Shown: positions 16,901 to 25,700 of the stretch, piece after piece
Numbering within the stretch: the stretch's first letter is position 1
How the letters are laid out: the number at the start of each line of letters is the position of its first letter
Assembly (NCBI GenBank): GCA_023443315.1
Contig: JAEZVA010000012.1
Span: 1 to 29,209 of the forward strand
Reading direction: 5' to 3'
DNA from: Bacillota bacterium
Lineage (GTDB): Bacteria > Bacillota > Clostridia > Oscillospirales > Ruminococcaceae
Length of the DNA: 29,209 nt
Translations under genes and position numbers: made by a program
Notes under the pieces: model-generated
What the model saw: only the letters and a program-made list of their open reading frames with translations
Told to the model about the DNA's origin: nothing
The model's database searches: none

Positions 16901-17145
16901 AGTGGTGTCGCGGGGATGAGTTTCAGCCTGTTGACAATTTTCTGTATCTCGTTTTCCGTCAGTGCTTCTGCGGCATACCGTGAGCCAAGGAAGGAGCGCA
17001 AATCATCCTCCAGCAGAATCTCATCGAACTGGCGGTGAATGCTGTCACCGTGGACATATGTATAACCCTGCGCCTCAAAAAGCGTGATAATGGCGCTTTC
17101 AAGCTCGGCTTCTGTGAATTTTCCTTTTTCAAAAATACAGTCCAC
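13981..17145 (-). CDS. hsdR: Type I restriction enzyme, restriction/translocation subunit HsdR
   Basis: This encodes a 1054-aa protein, normal for HsdR. It cleaves DNA after ATP-driven translocation in complex with HsdM and HsdS. Visible motifs: the PD-(D/E)xK nuclease in the first 160 residues (RRPDVLLFINGIPLAICEFK), Walker A GATGCGKT near residue 299, DEAH-type ISDEAHRTQ near 400, GFTGTPI near 440, and later helicase motifs including WITGFDVPSLAVMYIDKP and QTISRVNR. The start is GTG at 17145, preceded by AAAGGAGGGG at good spacing. It begins 15 bases after the stop of the broken kinase gene, so it is part of the hsdM-hsdS-kinase-hsdR operon. No lesion is seen. Confidence 0.96.
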   Translation of the reverse strand: MDCIFEKGKFTEAELESAIITLFEAQGYTYVHGDSIHRQFDEILLEDDLRSFLGSRYAAEALTENEIQKIVNRLKLIPATPLYNGNREAFWLVNEGLDLTRDEPGKLALHISYIDYQTPENNTFKVINQYSVQGERLRRPDVLLFINGIPLAICEFKTAIEEDKTTHDAWEQITIRYCRDIPKLMKYCFLSVISDGVNTKMGSIFTPYEYCYAWNKANDTDKVSNGISSLLTMIEGAFAKDRVLPLLRDFVYYPDDSKKSEAIVTRYPQFFAANKMLANIIKHLRPGGDGKGGTYFGATGCGKTYTMLFLSRLLVLRDREAFNNPTIIVITDREDLDTQTSELFVTAKRYLHEADVRSIENRKDLGDTLADKPSGGVYITTIQKFCEKTGLLSNRSNIICISDEAHRTQTSTGAKLKKTEKGIFTTYGFAHYLKCSFPYATYCGFTGTPIDETIAVFGDIVDSYTMKESSDDGITVRIAYEPRLARVILSDEQAKEIQKYYDKCTEEGANPEQVEESKRAMSEMRRILGHPDRLKRLATDIVVHYEALCAQKPEIVQKAMVVCADRKLAYRLLQEILAIRPDWGIPHKAENEDELTKEQLDKLLPLPKINLVATQGDNDEKALHDLCGTKEYRQKLDKQFKNNSSNFKVAVVVDMWITGFDVPSLAVMYIDKPLQKHTLIQTISRVNRVFDGKDKGLVVDYIGIKQDMLEAVKKYGSPQESPIDELNISLAVFRNHLALIDELIIGFNATKFYSGEPLERLLCLNMAAEYVQSGKELETRFMGLSRKMKAAYEICFPSGELTDTEISKAQFYLAIRSIIYKQTKGDAPDAEVMNRVVEEMVQQAITCTGIENIVNTDKSIDLFGDDFIKQLDTIKMPISKFNALLKLLRKAISGYGKTNKVKALEFDARLRKIIDAYNSRDKLVFTSEVVEDFVNGLSDELIKILTDLQADKTSFEKLGISYEEKAFYDILIKVRDDHGFPYADEKCLVLAQKIKELVDDKAQFADWSTRDDIKNQLNMDLTVLLYKNGYPPEWDEEVFDKVMEQAENFKKYND

Positions 17146-17160
17146 GCGAACCCCTCCTTT

Positions 17161-18374
17161 TTATTCTTGCATGGCGGTAAGACATTCTATTGCACCGTGT
17201 TGTATTTCATCGAGGCTTTGGTATCGTTGTCTACGGTCTGCATTTGTTCCATTGCCCATAAAATCACGTGCACAAGATTCCTTAATCCCGGCATAATTCG
17301 TTTTCCCAGTGATGATATACACAAATAGTAATGTCAGCGCATAAATTTCATCCAACAGGTCATATGAACCAAATCCCTTTATTTTTAACGTCGGATCATT
17401 TAAACATCCTTTCAGTTCAGAGTTCTCAGACGTTAAATCGCTATCTGGAATTTTTACCAAGCCAAAATCGGATATTTTTACAACCAGCACATCATCATAT
17501 TCATTCAGCAAAACATTCTTGAAGCTGACATCTCGGTGAAACAGTCCAGTCGAATGAAGATATTGGTATCCTTTAATTAGCTGTACAATAATCCCTTTTC
17601 TCTGCTGAATGCTTAAAGTGGAATTGTTTTTTGAAATGTATTTCTCTAAAGTATAATCCATATATTCCATCGTGTATTCGTTTTTTTCTTCATCATATGA
17701 ATACACTTCTACTATGTACGGAGAGTGTAGCTTTGACATTTACTCAAACTCTCGTTTAAACCGTTCCAATTCCTTTTTGTCTAATTCTTTTTTTGCTCTT
17801 TTTAACGCAAACGTTTTATTGTAAAATTCATCCTTGAATTTGAGCACTGTGGCGTATGAGCCCTCACCAATTGGCTTAATGCAACATATCGCTTTGTTGT
17901 ATTGTTTTCAACTTCAACGACGTCTTTTTCGCGATATTTATATATATCTCGGCCTGAAACGCCTTCGGCAGCGTACAGCTCATAACCATCAGGAGCCAAA
18001 ATATCATTAAATTTCTTCAGGTATTCCATCCAAAGCTTACTCTCAATTCGGACAGCCGGATGAAGCATCTCACATATTAATTTAAGCAGCGGTTCATCAT
18101 CGGACCCGTTTGCAAGCTTAAATCTTCCATCCGAAAATGCCCAAAATGTATCCCAATCATCATTGTTTACCGTGTGCTGGATGATATCACCACGAGCACG
18201 GTATCGACTATCATACGACGGTAGTTCGTCCAAATTATAAAGCCTTGACAAAAACTCCACTTCATCGAATCTACCATAGTATGGCATTTTGATAATGAAT
18301 CGTCCGAATTTGTCTGTCTCTAATTCGTATTTTTCATCGCCATCAATAAGCTCAGCTCGCTAAAATTTTTTCAT
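17161..18374 (-). pseudogene. Broken AbiJ-NTD-like/Ser-Thr protein kinase gene inside the type I R-M operon
   Basis: The original gene would encode about 404 aa, starting at the ATG at 18374 (ATGA overlap with the hsdS stop; GGAGG seven bases upstream). Its N-terminal 120 residues or so (EFLSRLYNLDELPSYDSRY, DIIQHTVNNDDW, EMLHPAVR) resemble the AbiJ N-terminal domains found fused to phage-defence effectors. A eukaryotic-like kinase follows: glycine loop GEGSYATV, ALKR lysine, HRDVSFKNVLL catalytic loop and DFG. Three lesions break it: TAG as codon 5 (18362-18360), a one-base deletion near 17888 between KRYV and the IKPIGEG motif, and TAA at 17742-17740 between KREFE and MSKLHSPY. All kinase catalytic residues are otherwise kept, so decay is recent. 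The flanking hsd genes are intact. Confidence 0.85.
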
Positions 18375-19495
18375 ATCGCAGCCTCCTCAAGCGACCCTTT
18401 TATCAGAATGGGGCACAAATCCTTTATCTGTGCCTTCAATTGTTCATTGATCTCACGGCGCAACTGGTAAACTGTATATATGTTTACAATATATTGTTGA
18501 ATCTTGATGTCTGGAATAGGGATTTTTACATTGCACATCTCATCCCAATCAAATGTCTCACGGGCGCTACCCCATGAATGAAAACGCGCATAACGGTCAA
18601 ATTCGTCGCGGCAAAAAAACAACATCAAATATTCGGGTAAAAGCACATCCTTGTCTGTAGAAAAGACAGTCGATATAGACGACACAAGAAGTGTCTCTTC
18701 AGTCCTGTTTAAACCGAGCGACATTTTATCGCCACGTCGAGAAGTGTCTGCAACATATGCGATAGCGTCGGGAGGGACAATTTTGTAATTATTGAGACTC
18801 ACGCCGTCCATATTAGCTTTTGTTGTAATCATTTCCTTTGATACTGAAAGCCCCCGCACTGCGTCAACTTGAAGTTCCATCGTGTTTCGTGCATCGCTTT
18901 GTATAATGTAGTTGCCGATTGAATGAGCAGGTAACTCGTGGCGTAATTTCTCAATATAGGCATCGCAGGTCAACTTCAAATCCTCCAGCCCATTCTCATA
19001 GGAACGCTGGTTAGCAATCATGGCATTGTAGACATCAACATACTTCTGCTGAATGGGCAGCTGTGGAAGCATGATGGTAGTTTCGCAAAATGTGTCCCAA
19101 GAAAAAACCTCTGTAGAACTACCCCATGATAAGAATTCAGCTTTCCGATCCCATTCCTTACGGCTTAGATACATATACAAGTATTTTGGCAGAATAATGG
19201 TTCTTGCCGAATCTTTTACCCTAAAAATCATATTGTTGAAAGTTGTTATAAAGGTATTTGGGGAATCATTATAACCCAAACCAAGTTTTCTACTTCCTCT
19301 GGGGTTGTAGACAAAAAAATCGGGTTTTACTATATAGAATGTTTCTAATTCCTTTCTTGCCGTATTGCCCTTCATAACTCTGATAGTTTTGTCAATGTTG
19401 ACACCTATAGCACTATCTTCATTGTATTGACCATCAGAATTCCGAATAAAGCACAGCTCAATCAGTTCACCGAAATTGTATTTAGTCAATGCCAT
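18371..19495 (-). CDS. hsdS: Type I restriction-modification specificity subunit HsdS
   Basis: This encodes a 374-aa DNA-recognition subunit of the type I complex. I place the start at the ATG at 19495 (MALTKYNF) because AGGGGG lies seven bases before it; a further ATG at 19522 lacks such a site. Two target-recognition halves are visible as an internal repeat. Each ends in a matching conserved block: FLSWGSSTEVFSWDTFC with LPQLPIQQKYVDVYN, and FHSWGSARETFDWDEMC with IPDIKIQQYIVNIY, each followed by a helical spacer. The gene overlaps the end of hsdM by 14 bases, and its stop overlaps the kinase ATG. It is intact. The recognition sequence cannot be read from the sequence alone. Confidence 0.95.
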   Translation of the reverse strand: MALTKYNFGELIELCFIRNSDGQYNEDSAIGVNIDKTIRVMKGNTARKELETFYIVKPDFFVYNPRGSRKLGLGYNDSPNTFITTFNNMIFRVKDSARTIILPKYLYMYLSRKEWDRKAEFLSWGSSTEVFSWDTFCETTIMLPQLPIQQKYVDVYNAMIANQRSYENGLEDLKLTCDAYIEKLRHELPAHSIGNYIIQSDARNTMELQVDAVRGLSVSKEMITTKANMDGVSLNNYKIVPPDAIAYVADTSRRGDKMSLGLNRTEETLLVSSISTVFSTDKDVLLPEYLMLFFCRDEFDRYARFHSWGSARETFDWDEMCNVKIPIPDIKIQQYIVNIYTVYQLRREINEQLKAQIKDLCPILIKGSLEEAAI

Positions 19496-21065
19496 AGCCA
19501 ATCCCCCTGAATGCATCCTCAAGCATTGACTGCGAAAGTTTTTCAGATTCCATTAGCAGGCGCATTTCGCCCTGTATCCGTGCCATTTCCTTGGCATATT
19601 CGATATCCAAATCATGATCAATAAATTCGATGTATTTGCTGGGTGCGAGGGAGTATCCCTGCGCCTTTATTTCGTCAATCGTGGCAGACCTGCACAGCTC
19701 AGGTACATCATGATAGGCGGTCTTATCGGCGCTCTGCCAGTCATTATATATTTTCTTCACGGCAGCAATTTGGTCGTCGGAGAACATGACATATTTCTTT
19801 TCATAAACCGTCTCATTCCAGCGGCGCAGATCAACAAACAAGACTTCATCGCGGCGATCGCGAAGCAGGCGACCATTAAGAGTCCTTGCACTTTTGTTGT
19901 TGTTCATAATCCAAAGTGTGACAGAAATGTCCGTTGAGTAAAACATTTCACGCGGCAGAACGATAATTGCTTCAATTTTTCGATTTTCTATTAGCTTATG
20001 ACGAATCTCACCCTCGATACCAGTCGCATTCAAAGCTCCATTGGCAAGAAGGAAACCGGCGATACCATTCGTTACATCAAGTTTGGAAAGCATATGAAGA
20101 ATCCACGCATAGTTCGCATTTGATACTGCCGGCGTCACATAACCGTCCCAGCGCGGGTCGCCGTTTAAGGCATCCTGCGTCACGCCCTGTGAATTTAGTT
20201 TCAGATTGAAGGGCGGATTCGCCATAATGAAATCGACCTTCGTATCTTTGTGCTGGTCTTCCGTAAAGGATGAGCCACTCTTCTCCCCGAGGTTATGAGC
20301 AATACCACGAATGGCAAGGTTCATTTTCGCAAGACGCCATGTGGTCGGGTCAGACTCCTGTCCTATCACCGAAACCTTGAGTCTATTTCCATGATGGCGT
20401 TCCACGAATTTAATGCTCTGCACGAACATACCCCCAGAGCCGCAGCAGGGGTCATACACGACGCCTGAATACGGTTCAATCAGCTCTGCAATCAGTTCAA
20501 CGATACTTGCTGGAGTGTAGAATTCTCCCTTCTCCGTACCCGTGCCGGAGTCGATAGCAAACACCTGCAGAAAATATTCATATACACGACCGATGAGGTC
20601 TTTTTCATGAAATCGACTTTCATCGATTTTATTTATTTCGTCAATCAGCCCTTTCATTTGCTCTTTACGAACACCTAAAGTAGCATAAAAGTTCTGCGGG
20701 AGAGCACCTTTTAATGGAGGGTTTCTATCCTCAAGATCAGCCATGGCTTTATCAATAATGACTGCAATATCGTCTGCACTGGCGTGTTGAACGATATACG
20801 ACCACCGTGCTGTTTCATTTATATAAAAGACATTGGCACTGCGATAAAAGGAGTCTTTCTCAAGAAATGCAGGGATATCTCCATATTCTGCCTTGATTTC
20901 TTCACGGCGTTTTTCAAATTTGGCACCCGCAAATTTCAAAAAAACCAATCCCATGACGGTATCACGATTTTTCTCATTGCCACCAACAGAACCACGCAGG
21001 GCGTTGCGGCAGTTCCACATTATTTGTTCAAGAGATACCTCTTTTACTCTTGCTGTTTTTGCCAT
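19482..21065 (-). CDS. hsdM: Type I restriction-modification DNA methyltransferase subunit HsdM
   Basis: This encodes a 527-aa N6-adenine methyltransferase subunit. It carries the N-terminal helical domain (SLEQIMWNCRNALRGS, typical of the family), the SAM-binding motif DPCCGSGGMFVQS near residue 205, and the catalytic NPPF (ANPPFNLK) near 284. The ATG at 21065 is preceded by GAGGAAAAAAG. It is the first gene of the operon and overlaps hsdS. A possible -10 (TATAAT, 21126-21121) lies upstream, but I cannot find a good -35 with it. Length is normal and there are no lesions. Confidence 0.96.
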   Translation of the reverse strand: MAKTARVKEVSLEQIMWNCRNALRGSVGGNEKNRDTVMGLVFLKFAGAKFEKRREEIKAEYGDIPAFLEKDSFYRSANVFYINETARWSYIVQHASADDIAVIIDKAMADLEDRNPPLKGALPQNFYATLGVRKEQMKGLIDEINKIDESRFHEKDLIGRVYEYFLQVFAIDSGTGTEKGEFYTPASIVELIAELIEPYSGVVYDPCCGSGGMFVQSIKFVERHHGNRLKVSVIGQESDPTTWRLAKMNLAIRGIAHNLGEKSGSSFTEDQHKDTKVDFIMANPPFNLKLNSQGVTQDALNGDPRWDGYVTPAVSNANYAWILHMLSKLDVTNGIAGFLLANGALNATGIEGEIRHKLIENRKIEAIIVLPREMFYSTDISVTLWIMNNNKSARTLNGRLLRDRRDEVLFVDLRRWNETVYEKKYVMFSDDQIAAVKKIYNDWQSADKTAYHDVPELCRSATIDEIKAQGYSLAPSKYIEFIDHDLDIEYAKEMARIQGEMRLLMESEKLSQSMLEDAFRGIGYGID

Positions 21066-21756
21066 CTTTTTTCCTCGTTTCCGGGCTGAAAGTAGACTTT
21101 ACTTCCATATATCCACGATAATTATATTAAATCTGTCCCATCCACAAAACGGTCTCGCGTCCAACGCTAAGGTAGGCTTGTACCTCTTTTAATGTCAATG
21201 CTGCTCTTGCCAATGTTTATAACCTCCAATATTTGAATATCATATCTAATGGTGCTTGTTATACCGCTAATTATTAATCTAAACTTTATTCATTTAGTTA
21301 AGAATTACAGTACTACCAGTATATCTGTTTTTTTCTATAGATTCAAGGATACAAACTTGTACTGAGCTATTGAGAAGTTATTGGGTATGAAACTAAGCCC
21401 ATCTCGACGTGTGCATTCTGCATACCACCGGGTTTGCTTATTGGAGTTGTTCTTTAGCTCCTATACGAATTGATTTGATTGGTTAATAAAAAGCTTAAAC
21501 GATTTACACAATAAAAAAGATAAATTTGAAATGCGCAGTTCTGGAATTATCAGAACTGCGCATCATTTGTATGACATAAGGGAGGGGCAACTTCGTGTTA
21601 TTATAGCTGACAAGGGTTAGAACGAACTGAGCGTTATGGTACTTAGCGATCGTTTGGTGAATGTGTGTAATGTTGTAGAAATAGGGTAGAGAGAAACATA
21701 TTTAGTAACTCATATCATTCAATACAATAGGCTACATGAGATATTTATAGATAAAT
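21066..21756. other. Intergenic stretch between the NLR block and the R-M operon
   Basis: About 690 AT-rich bases with no convincing gene on either strand. It holds the candidate hsdM -10 box near 21121-21126 and a perfect 13-bp inverted repeat at 21531-21563. Nothing else is recognised. Confidence 0.6.
21531..21563. repeat. Perfect 13-bp inverted repeat with 7-base loop
   Basis: ATGCGCAGTTCTG (21531-21543) and its exact complement (21551-21563) flank GAATTAT. On the minus strand a T-rich run follows about ten bases later, too far for a classic terminator. It could end transcription from the 274-aa gene region before hsdM, or be an operator. Function is open. Confidence 0.6.
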
Positions 21757-22563
21757 TTATATTAAGCCAATCTTGTATGTAGCAAACCCACTACCGTCAC
21801 CCCGATACGTCAAAAAAACTGGCTCACATAATAGCGTTAATTCCGATGAATAGCTTTTCCCTTGAATATCTTGATAAGATATACTCAGAGTGAGCGGATA
21901 GTCCCCTAACATTTTTCCTAGGTCCTGAATAAAAAACTCTCTCACAATCATTATGAATAAGGGAGATATTCCTATGATTAAACTATCCTCACCGTTTGGA
22001 AGTAAATAAAGTCTATTTGTCTGTGTTATTGGGTCAGAACCGAGAGTCTTTCCGCCGTTAGAGAAATAGAGCACTCCCTCATCTTCATGAATCTTATATT
22101 GCACCGAGTCGTGTTCTATATTTTGATTGAGGGCATCAACCATATCATATAGCAGTTTCTCTACATCAATAATTGTGTGAATTTGAGTAGCAACACCAAC
22201 CCCAATATTTTGGACATTAATTGAAACTAACACCGGGTTTACAGTTTCTCCTTCTTTGACTAGTGGATTTTTATCTACGAGTGCATGATCCCCTGCCTCA
22301 ATCTCGTTCCAGTCAATGTGAACTTGCGTATCTTCTATAATAATGAACGGACTGTAGGTTCTATCTCTTTGAATCTGCATTTCCTTCAAAGTCCAATACA
22401 CCACAAATAATGTGGCAACGGTTGATATAGCTACAGATGTCTCTAATACCGCTTTCCAATGCTTCCATTTGAAAAAACTGATTATTCTTACCCCAATTGC
22501 ATTTACAAGTGGCAAAATTATACCTCTATAAATAACGTTCTTTATTCCTCTAAGCACTTTCAT
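21757..22563 (-). CDS. Single-pass membrane protein of unknown function
   Basis: This encodes a 268-aa protein if started at the ATG at 22563, which has AGGA close upstream. An in-frame ATG at 22581 is the alternative and adds six residues. A hydrophobic N-terminal region is followed by one clear transmembrane helix (SVAISTVATLFVVYWTL, about residues 44-60), then KEMQIQRDRTYSPF. This helix-to-'EMQxQR' pattern is common in bacterial membrane proteins of unknown function with an immunoglobulin-like beta-rich outer or cytosolic domain, and residues 95-268 look beta-rich. It lies about 190 bases downstream of the NLR gene on the same strand. It may be a further part of that defence unit or an independent gene. 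I do not recognise a named family. Confidence 0.7.
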   Translation of the reverse strand: MKVLRGIKNVIYRGIILPLVNAIGVRIISFFKWKHWKAVLETSVAISTVATLFVVYWTLKEMQIQRDRTYSPFIIIEDTQVHIDWNEIEAGDHALVDKNPLVKEGETVNPVLVSINVQNIGVGVATQIHTIIDVEKLLYDMVDALNQNIEHDSVQYKIHEDEGVLYFSNGGKTLGSDPITQTNRLYLLPNGEDSLIIGISPLFIMIVREFFIQDLGKMLGDYPLTLSISYQDIQGKSYSSELTLLCEPVFLTYRGDGSGFATYKIGLI

Positions 22564-22755
22564 CTCTGTCCTATACCTCATCTCAAACGGTTTTTTATAG
22601 AGCCGAATTATGACCCCTTACAACGATTCGATTCACACACCACTTATTCCCATATTAAAACGTTGCTAGCAAAGGCCAGACTATAAACATCATGGGGAAT
22701 TAATGCACTTGAGAGGGGCTCCTTCAGAACCGCTAATAACCGTTGGCGAAGTAAA

Positions 22756-25700
22756 TCATATCACATGTTCATAGTTTCGTAAAATATCTATATCATTCTG
22801 TGACAGCGACTGGTCAAAAATAGCATTACAAAATCGGCACCCTGACAATTCTTGATTACGAATATGTTTAAATTCTGATATAATCTCTCCGCCGTTGTTC
22901 TGCAATTCCCATAAACGTACCGTTTCATCTAATGAAGTAGTGAGTACTTGCTTTCCGTCTGGGCTAAATATAATAGTTTCAATACCACTATTTAACGCTA
23001 AGGAATACAGTAGAGTAGCGGTTTCTACTTCCCATATATGTGCTATTTTACCACAAGGCACAGTAGCTATAAGTTTCCTGTCCAAGCTTAGTTCGGGAGT
23101 AATTGCACTCTGAAACGAATTTAGTAGGTCTCCAGTCTCTGCATTAAATATTCGTAGTGTATTGTAATCAGAAAAAGTGACTACACGCTTCCCGTTAGAA
23201 CTAAATTTGATTGTGTTAATCCAGCCGCTATGCCCTTTTAGGCTAAGTAAACCTCCAGTTTCTATATCCCATATTAGTACTGCTTTAAAATTAGAAATAG
23301 TGGCTACACGCTTCCCATCTGGACTAAATTCGATAGTGGCATTATTATAGAGAATATGACTTGCATCAAATTCCAGGTCTCCCGTCTGAGAGTTCCAAAG
23401 CCACGACTTATCACTAGAAACAGTCATTAACAACTTCTCTTCACAAAATTTGGCTGCGATTACCTCCTTATCATGTCCCTCTAGCGTAAACAACAGAGAT
23501 TCAGTCTCTGCATCCCATACCCTAACTAAATTATCATGAGCAATTGTGATTACACGCTTCCCATCTGAACTATATTCAGGTTCAGTGACATGTTGCATTC
23601 CCAACGTATTGAGCAGCGTTCCAGTTTCTATATCCCATATTCTCATCATATCACAAGAAGCAGTGATTACATGTTTTTTGTCTGGACTAAATTTAACAGC
23701 AAGAACATCTCCAGTATGTCCCTCCAAAGAGTGTAAAAGAGTTCCTGTTCCTACATCCCATATCCGCGCTATTTTACGATTAGCAATGATTACACGGTTC
23801 CCGTCTCGATTAAGATTAATCATATAGAAATTATTACCATCTTCGAAAACATGCAACAGTTTTCGTGTTTCTACATCCCATACTTCTGCTCTCCAATTAG
23901 AATAATCAATAATTAAGTACTTACTGTCAGGGCTAAATATTGTTGTAAGATAACAACAACTCTCAACCTTTACTATGTGATGCTGAACTCCGTTCTCTAC
24001 ATCCCATAACTGTACCATCTGGTTATCATAAATTGCAACTAAATATTTCCCATTAGGACTAAATTCGGCTGAACCAATTAAGCCTTCTACGGTATGTAAA
24101 AGGATTCTTGTATCCACATCCCAAATTCGCATTATATGTTTAGAAGCAGTGATTACATTTGTTCCGGTTGGATTAAATAGGGCTGTAATTGAATCTTCAA
24201 AGCTTACCTCCAAAATATGCAACAACGCTCCTGTTTCTGTATCCCATATCTGAACTGCTTTGATGGAATTGGTGATTATTTGCGTTCCATCTGTACTAAA
24301 TTTTGCATCGCAACACAAACTCTGCCCCTCTAAAATATTCGTCATGAACATAGTCTTTGTATCCCATATTTTAACTATGCCTTGAGAGATTGTGATTAAT
24401 CGCTTCCTGTCTGAACTGAACTGGGCTTTCACCGAATGTCCACTATGTATTTTTTGTAAAACAATTCCGGTCTCAGCATCCCATATCCGTATCAAATCAT
24501 GGGAAACAGCGATTAAACACTTCTCGTCTAAGCTAAATTGGACTGCAATAACTTCATTAACTACATCTACATCTAAATCTATGCCATGAATCTTAACTAC
24601 TTCATTGTCATTCTCTAAAGTATGTAGCAGGGTTCCGGTATGAGAATCAAAAATAAAAATGCTATTCTTAGAGACCATGATTGCACACTTTCCATCTGGG
24701 CTAAAATTGACGTTTTTAACTGTCTCCCATTTACATATGGATATATTTAATGAATTCAGCAAAGTTCCGGTTTCTGTCGCCCATATACACGCTGTATCGG
24801 AATCGGAGACTGTGATTATACGCTTTCCGTCCGGACTAAATTTTGGTTCGTTAAAAAAATCATGATGGCTCATAAGGGTCTGGAGCAAGAATCCGGTCTG
24901 GGCATCCCATATCCTCAAAAAATCGCAATCATTAGTGATTACACGCTTTCCGTCCAAATCATATTCGACTTCAATTATATCATCACTATGCCCTGACAAA
25001 GTGCGTAACAGGGCTCCGGTCTGAGTATCCCATATCCAAGCTTCTTCTCTAGAAGTTGTGATTACATGATTACCGTCTGGACTAAATTTGGCTATCATTA
25101 CGAAGCTATAATGTCCCTCAAGAGTGTGCAATAGAGATCCGGTCTCTGCATCCCATATCCGGGCTGTATGGTCTTTAGAGGCAGTAACAACACGTTTTAT
25201 TTTTGAATTAATGCATACGGATAAAACTTCATCGGTATGGCCTTGCGGGAAGAAATTGGATTTATACACTACTGACTCGTTAAAAAATGTGCATATGCCT
25301 TTATCTTTTCCATGTATATATGGGCTTAGCACAAGGTTTTTTAAATCAAGGCCGCTAAAATCTTCTCCTTCTATTCCTCCACGCGAAATTTTCCATATTT
25401 GAATAATATTATATAATGCATGGAAATAGAAAATTTGAGGCTGGTGCCGAAAGCGCTCAATTAGTTTGTGAAGCACATCTGATTTATTAATATGTTGTGC
25501 CCACTTATCTTCCTTTAAAAAAGGACTATTTTTATAATCCTGCAGCATATCTCCCATAAATTGCAGCATGTCAACAGAGAAAGACCTGTCAAGGGGTAGT
25601 GGTTTCTGTGGTAAGATTGTATGGTCATATAAGGCGCGTTTACAACCCAAGATTACATTTCTTGCTGACAAAAAATCTCTGTAGCTTTGATGTGTGAAAA

